Origin: CAIJXJ01 sp964445115
GTDB taxonomy: Bacteria; Pseudomonadota; Gammaproteobacteria; Burkholderiales; Methylophilaceae
Assembly: GCA_964445115.1 (NCBI GenBank)
Contig: CAYUJU010000067.1
Coordinates: forward strand, 1 to 10,754
Length of the DNA stretch: 10,754 nt
Reading direction: 5' to 3'
Positions 6,032 through 10,754 of this stretch are shown piece by piece (within the stretch, counting starts at the first letter, position 1; each line of letters opens with the position of its first letter). Below the pieces are notes generated by a model, which saw only the letters and a list, made by a program, of their open reading frames with translations, was not told the DNA's origin and did not search any database. Both the position numbers and the translations under genes were made by a program.

Positions 6032-7141
6032 TTATTTCAGATGGGGTTCGAGCTGGGCACGCATCCACAGGTGGAAGTGCTCCATGCCAGTTTCCATCGG
6101 GTGCTGGTAGGGGCCGGTTTCGTTCAGGCCCTGCGAGTGCAGGTAAAGTCGGCCATCGTGCATGCGCTGGCAGATGTCCTCATCCTCGACCGCAGTTTCC
6201 TGATAGGCCGCCTGCTCCGCTTCGATGAATTCCCGTTCGAACAGCGCGATGTCTTCCGGGTAGTAGAACTCGACCACGTTGGTGCAGGCGTTGGGCCCGC
6301 GTGGGATGATGTGCGAGACGACCAGCACGTGGGGATACCACTCGATCATCAGGAAGGGGTAATACACCATCCAGATCGCGCCGTATTTGGGCAACGCGCC
6401 GTTGCCGTATTTCAGCACCTGCTCCTGCCAGCGCTGGTAGACTGGCGAGCCGGATTTCTGCAGGGCGCGGTTGATGCCGACGGACTGCACGCTGTACCAC
6501 TCGCCGAATTCCCATTTCAGGTCGTCGCAGTCGACGAAATTACCCAGGCCAGGATGGAAGGGCACGACGTGGTAGTCTTCCAGATAGACCTCGATGAAGG
6601 TCTTCCAGTTGAATTGATACTCGTCGATCATGACCCGGTCGAGCATGAAGCCGCCGAAGTCGAAATCCTTGAGGAAGCCCAGCTTGGAGAGGTCCTTGGT
6701 GATATCGCGCGTGCTGTCGAACAGCAGGCCGTTCCAATTTTGCAGCGGGGTACGTTCGAGGTTCAGGCAAGGCTTGGATTCGAAGTGCGGAGCGCCCAGC
6801 AGCTCGCCTTGCAGGTCGTAGGTCCAGCGATGCAGCGGGCAGACGATATTCTTGGCGGTGCCCTTGCCCTTCAGCATCAAGGCCTGACGGTGACGGCAAA
6901 CGTTGCTGATCAGCTCGATGCCGTGCTGGTTGCGCACCAGTGCCTTGCCGTGGTTCATCCATTCCAGCGAGTGATAATCCCCCGCGTTGGGCACCATCAG
7001 TTCATGACCGATGTAATGCGGGGCGTGCGGAAACAGCACGCGCTGTTCCAGCGCATAAATCTCGGGGTCGACATACCACGACACAGGCAACTGCGCTTGT
7101 GCGGGGCGTTGAATGGGGGTCACGTTGGTGGCGGGCATCAT
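6032..7141 (-). CDS. Rieske [2Fe-2S] non-heme iron oxygenase, catalytic subunit
   Basis: This 369-residue protein is the terminal oxygenase component of a ring-hydroxylating or demethylating type system. The Rieske cluster ligands are C82 and H84 (CRH), C101 and H104 (CPLHRW). The catalytic domain has the iron site EDYHVVPFH, with H191 and H196 as ligands. The third, acidic ligand is probably in EDEDICQRM (about 319-327). The order and length fit alpha subunits of the choline monooxygenase, carnitine monooxygenase and phenylpropionate dioxygenase group. No reductase, ferredoxin or beta subunit is encoded nearby, so electrons must come from elsewhere. It opens the five-gene minus-strand set. 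Two consecutive ATGs (7141 and 7138) are possible starts, with no clear Shine-Dalgarno sequence. The substrate is unknown. Confidence 0.92.
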   Translation of the reverse strand: MMPATNVTPIQRPAQAQLPVSWYVDPEIYALEQRVLFPHAPHYIGHELMVPNAGDYHSLEWMNHGKALVRNQHGIELISNVCRHRQALMLKGKGTAKNIVCPLHRWTYDLQGELLGAPHFESKPCLNLERTPLQNWNGLLFDSTRDITKDLSKLGFLKDFDFGGFMLDRVMIDEYQFNWKTFIEVYLEDYHVVPFHPGLGNFVDCDDLKWEFGEWYSVQSVGINRALQKSGSPVYQRWQEQVLKYGNGALPKYGAIWMVYYPFLMIEWYPHVLVVSHIIPRGPNACTNVVEFYYPEDIALFEREFIEAEQAAYQETAVEDEDICQRMHDGRLYLHSQGLNETGPYQHPMETGMEHFHLWMRAQLEPHLK

Positions 7142-7203
7142 GGGCGGAAGAATTTGTTCCCCGGGGGCGGGCGCGAAGAACCTTCTGGGTAAACCGGCCC
7201 GCT

Positions 7204-7231
7204 ATTTTGCCCGAATGGGGATTTTTTTCAA
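7204..7231 (-). promoter_or_regulatory. candidate promoter of the Rieske operon
   Basis: On the minus strand TTGAAA (7231-7226) and CAAAAT (7209-7204) are separated by 16 bases. They match five and four bases of the sigma-70 consensus. Transcription would begin near 7197, leaving a leader of about 55 bases before the oxygenase start. It lies in the 230-base divergent gap 7142-7371, which has no other recognisable gene. A plus-strand counterpart for the small membrane gene is less clear: TTGCCC (7306-7311) and TACCCT (7329-7334) with a 17-base spacer. Confidence 0.38.
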
Positions 7232-7371
7232 GACTTGCGCCTCCGAGTTGTGTTTTTTTGTGCGCACGGTTGCCCGTATTTGCAGCTTGTAGATCAATGG
7301 TTTCCTTGCCCGGAACCCCGATTTGGGATACCCTATCCACCTTTTGAAACCTGCTGTTTACGGGAGCCTGC

Positions 7372-7476
7372 ATGAAAAATCCGTTGGATTCGATTTTCGG
7401 TACGATTGTGGCCGGGCTGGTGCTGACCGTGGTGCTGTACGTGTTTCTGAAGAATTTTGTGTTGGTGGGGGCGTGA
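7372..7476 (+). CDS. small single-pass membrane protein, 34 residues, function unknown
   Basis: The ATG at 7372 follows GGGAG (7362-7366) with five bases between, a strong ribosome site. The product begins MKNPLDSIFG, has one hydrophobic helix at about 9-25 (TIVAGLVLTVVLYVFL) and ends NFVLVGA. The stop at 7474-7476 is two bases before the PuuD-like start, so the two are very probably co-translated. The size, single helix and tight coupling recall small subunits of membrane complexes such as CydX or CcoQ. It has no sequence similarity to either that I can see. Conservation in relatives would decide whether it is real; the ribosome site and coupling argue that it is. Confidence 0.65.
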   Translation: MKNPLDSIFGTIVAGLVLTVVLYVFLKNFVLVGA

Positions 7477-7478
7477 TC

Positions 7479-7982
7479 ATGGAGCTGCAGATGGATGTTG
7501 TGCCCGCCATTGCCCGCTGGATCCATTTCCTGGCAGGGATTACCTGGATCGGCCTGCTGTACTATTTCAACCTGGTGCAGGTGCCTGCGCTCAAGGATGC
7601 GGCCGCGGACGGTACCGCCACCGGGATCACGAAACATGTCGCACCACGCGCGCTGCTGTGGTTCCGCTGGGCATCCGTGGCGACCTGGTTGGCCGGTGCC
7701 GCCTTGCTGGGCGCCAACTTCGTGCCGGCGTTTACCCTGCAACCCGGCATGGCTCCGATCGGGATCGGTGCTTGGCTGGGCACGGTGATGTTGTTCAACG
7801 TGTGGGTGTTCATCTGGCCGAACCAGCAGAAGATTCTGGGCATGAAGCCCGCTACTGACGACGAGAAAGCCAAGTCCCGACGGGTGGCTTTGCTGGCATC
7901 GCGAACTAACATGATGCTCTCCATCCCGATGCTGCTTTTCATGGCTGGGGGGCTCTCGCACCGCGCCGTATTCGGCCTGTAA
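7479..7982 (+). CDS. PuuD-like membrane protein (urate oxidase N-terminal domain, no cytochrome c domain)
   Basis: The product has 167 residues with four predicted helices (about 12-33, 61-78, 96-115, 144-158). RWIHFLAGITWIGLLYYFN (13-31) and SRTNMMLSIPMLLFM (141-155) match motifs I know from the N-terminal membrane part of PuuD-type urate hydroxylases. NVWVFIWPNQQKILG (107-121) belongs to the same family. Full PuuD proteins carry a C-terminal cytochrome c domain; this one stops after the membrane part. H16 is a possible heme or metal ligand. A urate role is unproven: nothing else for purine breakdown is nearby. I use ATG 7479, two bases after the small membrane gene. ATG 7491 is an alternative with a GGAG site six bases ahead. 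Some databases label such proteins as antitermination factor NusG, which the helices rule out. Confidence 0.82.
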   Translation: MELQMDVVPAIARWIHFLAGITWIGLLYYFNLVQVPALKDAAADGTATGITKHVAPRALLWFRWASVATWLAGAALLGANFVPAFTLQPGMAPIGIGAWLGTVMLFNVWVFIWPNQQKILGMKPATDDEKAKSRRVALLASRTNMMLSIPMLLFMAGGLSHRAVFGL

Positions 7983-8003
7983 TCTGGGTCGGGTTTTTTT
8001 GAA

Positions 8004-8027
8004 ACACGGCGGCACAGGCCGCCGTGT
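8004..8027. terminator. perfect 10-bp hairpin before argD, possible terminator
   Basis: ACACGGCGGC (8004-8013) and GCCGCCGTGT (8018-8027) pair perfectly across an ACAG loop. It starts 22 bases after the PuuD-like stop and ends 26 bases before the argD start. On the plus strand it is followed only by GCGTTTATG, so the T tract is poor. Run of seven T bases lies upstream instead (7994-8000). It probably ends the preceding transcript, but it could also sit in the argD leader and act there. Confidence 0.45.
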
Positions 8028-8053
8028 GCGTTTATGAATTTGGTTGATAAATC

Positions 8054-9229
8054 ATGTCTCAACATCTGATGACGACGTATGGCAGACAACCGGTCACCTT
8101 CGTGAAAGGTGAGGGCGTCTGGCTCTGGGACGAACAGGGCAATAAGTATCTCGACGGGTTGGCGGGCGTTGCCGTCAACGGTCTCGGCCACGCCCATCCG
8201 GGGCTGGTCAAGGCGATCAGCGAGCAGGCTGCACGCATGATCCACGTTTCCAATATCTACCATATCGCCGAGCAGGAGCAGTTGGCGGATCGCCTGTGTG
8301 CGCTCTCCGGCATGGATCGCGTGTTCTTCAGCAACTCCGGCTGCGAGGCGAACGAGGCTGCCATCAAGCTTGCGCGGCTGTACGGCCACAACAAGGGCAT
8401 CGACAACCCGTCTATCGTGGTGATGGACAAGTCGTTCCACGGCCGCACCATGGCGACGCTCTCCGCAACCGGCAACCGCAAGGTGCAGGTCGGGTTCGAG
8501 CCGCTGGTACAGGGCTTCGTGCGTGTGCCCTACGATGATCTGGAAGCGGTACGCCAGGTGGCTGCACACGACAACAACGTCGTGGCGGTGCTGGTGGAAC
8601 CGGTGCAGGGTGAGGGCGGCATCAACGTGCCGAAAGCCTCCTACCTGGAAGGCTTGCGCGACATCTGCGACCAGTACGGCTGGCTGCTGATGCTGGACGA
8701 GGTGCAGAGCGGCATTGCACGGACCGGTACTATGTTCGCGTTCCAGCATACCGCCATCAAACCGGACGTCATGACCTTGGCCAAGGGGCTGGGCTCTGGT
8801 GTGCCCATCGGCGCCTGCGTGGCGCGTGGGGTGGCAGCGGAAACCTTCAAGCCCGGCAACCACGGTTCGACCTTTGGCGGTAATCCGCTTGCCTGTGCGG
8901 CGGGCCTCGCTACACTGGAAGCGATTGAAAAGCAGGGGCTGTGTGCGCATGCGGAGCAGTTGGGTCGCTGGATCAATTCCGCCTTCGCCGCGCGCTTTAA
9001 GGAGCAGCCGGCCGTAGTGGCGATCCGTAACGCCGGCCTGATGATAGGGATCGAACTTGATCGCCCGTGCTACGACCTGGTGAAGCAGGCGCTGGCTGCC
9101 GGCCTGTTGATCAACGTCACCGCTGACAAGGTGATCCGCCTGCTGCCGCCGTTGGTGATGACACAGGATGAAGCGCAACAGCTGGTGGACAAGCTGGTGC
9201 CGCTGGTGAATAACTTTTTGAGCCAATAA
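8054..9229 (+). CDS. argD: acetylornithine aminotransferase
   Basis: This class III PLP aminotransferase converts N-acetylglutamate semialdehyde to N-acetylornithine in the cytoplasm. The glycine-rich cofactor contact FSNSGCEANEAAIK (92-105), the cofactor-binding D215 (LDEVQSG) and the Schiff-base lysine K244 (LAKGLGSG) are all present. E187 (EPVQGEGG) and R362 (IRLLPPL) fit the substrate-binding positions of the family. Its 391 residues are normal for ArgD. The call of ArgD over other class III enzymes rests on sequence and on argF and argG following. ArgD often also serves lysine synthesis as succinyldiaminopimelate aminotransferase. The ATG at 8054 has no clear Shine-Dalgarno sequence; ATG 8069 is a shorter alternative, but the N-terminal residues fit the family. 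Confidence 0.96.
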   Translation: MSQHLMTTYGRQPVTFVKGEGVWLWDEQGNKYLDGLAGVAVNGLGHAHPGLVKAISEQAARMIHVSNIYHIAEQEQLADRLCALSGMDRVFFSNSGCEANEAAIKLARLYGHNKGIDNPSIVVMDKSFHGRTMATLSATGNRKVQVGFEPLVQGFVRVPYDDLEAVRQVAAHDNNVVAVLVEPVQGEGGINVPKASYLEGLRDICDQYGWLLMLDEVQSGIARTGTMFAFQHTAIKPDVMTLAKGLGSGVPIGACVARGVAAETFKPGNHGSTFGGNPLACAAGLATLEAIEKQGLCAHAEQLGRWINSAFAARFKEQPAVVAIRNAGLMIGIELDRPCYDLVKQALAAGLLINVTADKVIRLLPPLVMTQDEAQQLVDKLVPLVNNFLSQ

Positions 9230-9238
9230 GAGCCTGTC

Positions 9239-10159
9239 ATGGCAATCAAACACTTTTTGCAATTCAAGGACCTGACCCGCGAGGAATTCGACTACCTGTT
9301 CGAGCGCACCCGCTGGATCAAGCAACAGTTCAAGGCCTATCAGCAATACTGGCCGCTTTCCGATCGCACCCTGGTGATGATTTTCGAGAAGGCCAGCACC
9401 CGTACGCGCCTGTCGTTCGAGGCCGGGATGCAGCAACTGGGTGGCTCGGCGATCTACCTGAATACCCGCGACTCCCAGCTGGGCCGCGGTGAGCCGGTGG
9501 AAGATGCGGCGCAGGTGATTTCGCGCATGAGCGACCTGGTCATGATCCGTACTTACGAGCAGGAAATCATCGAGCGCTTCGCGGCGAATTCCCGCGTGCC
9601 GGTGATCAACGGGCTGACCAACGAATATCACCCGTGCCAGATCATGGCCGATATCTTCACCTTCATCGAGCATCGTGGCCCGATCCAGGGCAAGACGGTG
9701 GCGTGGATCGGCGATTCCAATAACGTCTGCAACACATGGTTGCAGGCGGCGGAAGTGCTGGATTTCAACGTCCACGTTTCGACGCCGCCGGGATACGAAG
9801 TGGAGCCGGAACGTGCCGGACTTTACGGTCACGCGCACTATGAGGAGTTCGTCGATCCCATGGAGGCGGCGCGTGGTGCCGACCTGGTGACTACCGATGT
9901 ATGGACCAGCATGGGCTTCGAGGCGGAAAACGAGGAACGCATGCGCGATTTTGCCGACTGGCAGGTCGATGCCGACATGATGAAGGTGGCTGCCAAGGAT
10001 GCGGTGTTCATGCACTGCCTGCCGGCGCATCGCGGCGAAGAAGTCGCGGCCGAAGTCATCGATGGCCCGCAGAGCGTGGTGTGGGATGAGGCGGAAAACA
10101 GACTGCACACGCAAAAGGCGCTGATGGAGTACCTGTTGCTGGGGCGTGTGGCTGGCTAA
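9239..10159 (+). CDS. argF: ornithine carbamoyltransferase
   Basis: It joins ornithine and carbamoyl phosphate to give citrulline in the cytoplasm. The carbamoyl phosphate loop FEKASTRTR (49-57), the HPCQ motif (131-134), the ornithine-side DVWTSMG (220-226) and the catalytic HCLPAHRGEE (259-268) are complete. The last two distinguish it from aspartate carbamoyltransferase. At 306 residues it has the usual length of an anabolic trimeric enzyme. It starts nine bases after the argD stop, and the next gene begins one base past its own stop, so all belong to one operon. Confidence 0.97.
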   Translation: MAIKHFLQFKDLTREEFDYLFERTRWIKQQFKAYQQYWPLSDRTLVMIFEKASTRTRLSFEAGMQQLGGSAIYLNTRDSQLGRGEPVEDAAQVISRMSDLVMIRTYEQEIIERFAANSRVPVINGLTNEYHPCQIMADIFTFIEHRGPIQGKTVAWIGDSNNVCNTWLQAAEVLDFNVHVSTPPGYEVEPERAGLYGHAHYEEFVDPMEAARGADLVTTDVWTSMGFEAENEERMRDFADWQVDADMMKVAAKDAVFMHCLPAHRGEEVAAEVIDGPQSVVWDEAENRLHTQKALMEYLLLGRVAG

Positions 10160-10160
10160 C

Positions 10161-10463
10161 GTGACACGGGACGCCAGTATCGCAAACCATATTCTGCCGA
10201 CGGCGTCGGCAATGGTGGGGGTCTGCATGACGGTCATTTCCGTGATGCAGTTGCTCCCCAATAATGCAATCTCGCCACTGGCAGACAAGGCGCTCGCGAT
10301 CGACAGCCTGCTCTTTCTGGCCAGCGCCATGGTCTCTTATCGGTCGCTGCGTGACAGCGGCGGCGAGGCACTCGAGAAGTATGCGGATTGGTTGTTTTTG
10401 ACGGGGCTCGGCCTGATGGTCTTGGCGGGGGTGCTCGTCTCTTTTGAATTATTTTTGGTATAG
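10161..10463 (+). CDS. small three-helix membrane protein within the arg operon, function unknown
   Basis: The product has about 100 residues and three predicted membrane helices: about 15-35 (SAMVGVCMTVISVMQLL), 47-63 (ALAIDSLLFLASAMVSY) and 81-100 (LFLTGLGLMVLAGVLVSF). A polar loop (YRSLRDSGGEALEKY) joins the last two. I recognise no named family. The start is uncertain. I use GTG 10161, one base after the argF stop; GTG 10146 overlaps argF and would add five residues, and ATG 10212 would cut into the first helix. Its stop TAG overlaps the argG ribosome site AGGA, so it is part of the operon. A transport or envelope role linked to arginine is only a guess. Confidence 0.72.
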   Translation: MTRDASIANHILPTASAMVGVCMTVISVMQLLPNNAISPLADKALAIDSLLFLASAMVSYRSLRDSGGEALEKYADWLFLTGLGLMVLAGVLVSFELFLV

Positions 10464-10472
10464 GACAGTGTC

Positions 10473-10754
10473 GTGAGCGAAATCAAAAAAGTCGTGCTTG
10501 CCTACTCCGGCGGGCTGGATACCTCGGTCATCCTGAAGTGGCTGCAGGACGAATACAAGTGCGAGGTGGTGACCTTTACCGCCGACGTCGGCCAGGGCGA
10601 AGAGCTGGAGCCGGCGCGCGAAAAGGCGAAGAAGTTCGGCATCAAGGAAATCTACATCGACGACCTGCGCGAAGAGTTCGTGCGCGATTTCGTGTTCCCG
10701 ATGTTCCGCGCCAACACCATCTACGAAGGCGAGTACCTGCTGGGCACCTCCATC
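10473..10754 (+). CDS. argG: argininosuccinate synthase, N-terminal part (runs off window)
   Basis: This is the ATP-dependent enzyme that joins citrulline and aspartate to form argininosuccinate. The first 94 codons are present. The N-type ATP pyrophosphatase loop YSGGLDTS (11-18) is intact, and ADVGQGEELEPA and FRANTIYEGEYLLGTSI match the ArgG family closely. The start is GTG at 10473, with AGGA (10462-10465) seven bases ahead, giving an N terminus MSEIKKVVLAYSGG that fits other ArgG proteins. No earlier ATG is in frame after the upstream stop. It uses the citrulline made by ArgF, two genes upstream. Confidence 0.97.
   Translation, partial: MSEIKKVVLAYSGGLDTSVILKWLQDEYKCEVVTFTADVGQGEELEPAREKAKKFGIKEIYIDDLREEFVRDFVFPMFRANTIYEGEYLLGTSI

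Noticed and set aside
5897..7192. A 431-codon open frame on the plus strand opposite the Rieske gene
   Set aside because: It mirrors the oxygenase coding sequence, whose cluster and iron ligands are intact on the minus strand. The antisense product has no recognisable motif.
7562..10330. A 922-codon open frame on the minus strand across argD and argF
   Set aside because: It is antisense to two unmistakable arginine genes with complete active sites. Its product is rich in His, Arg and Gln and shows no recognisable domain, which is typical of a GC-rich shadow frame.
1..10754. CRISPR arrays, tRNA or rRNA genes, and insertion sequences
   Set aside because: I saw no regularly spaced repeats, no tRNA-like cloverleaf or rRNA signature, and no transposase or terminal inverted repeats.

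Overview
The window looks like the chromosome of a beta-proteobacterium, probably of the Nitrosomonadales type. This is judged from the moderately high GC content, the ArgD-ArgF-ArgG biosynthetic cluster and the style of its proteins. It carries the integrase end of an integron. No species can be named from the sequence alone.

Region 1 (1-160) is the integron recombination zone. The first 43 bases are the reverse complement of the first 14 codons of aadA1-type streptomycin/spectinomycin adenylyltransferase. They are followed by the 5' boundary that this cassette has in class 1 integrons (GTTAAAC on the minus strand). The boundary joins directly to an AT-rich sequence, with direct and inverted copies of TGGTGT, that is not attI1. 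A clinical-type resistance cassette therefore sits in first position at a non-class-1 attI.

Region 2 (167-3506, plus strand) holds an integron integrase, a membrane sensor histidine kinase with a PAS domain, and a NarL/FixJ-type response regulator. Both junctions are ATGA stop/start overlaps, so the integrase appears translationally coupled to a two-component system. This is the most unusual arrangement in the window.

Region 3 (7141 down to 3513, minus strand) is a tight five-gene set: Rieske non-heme iron oxygenase, EamA/DMT exporter, SpoIIAA-like STAS protein, pyridoxamine-phosphate-oxidase-fold flavoprotein and lipoprotein. Gaps run from 2 to 31 bases. It converges on the response regulator with six bases between the stop codons.

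Region 4 (7372-7982, plus strand) holds a 34-residue single-pass membrane protein followed two bases later by a four-helix protein resembling the membrane domain of PuuD-type urate hydroxylase.

Region 5 (8054-10754, plus strand) is an arginine operon: argD, argF, a small three-helix membrane protein of unknown role, and the first 94 codons of argG, which run off the right edge. ArgD, ArgF and ArgG act in order from N-acetylglutamate semialdehyde towards argininosuccinate. Between argD and the gene before it lies a perfect 10-bp hairpin.
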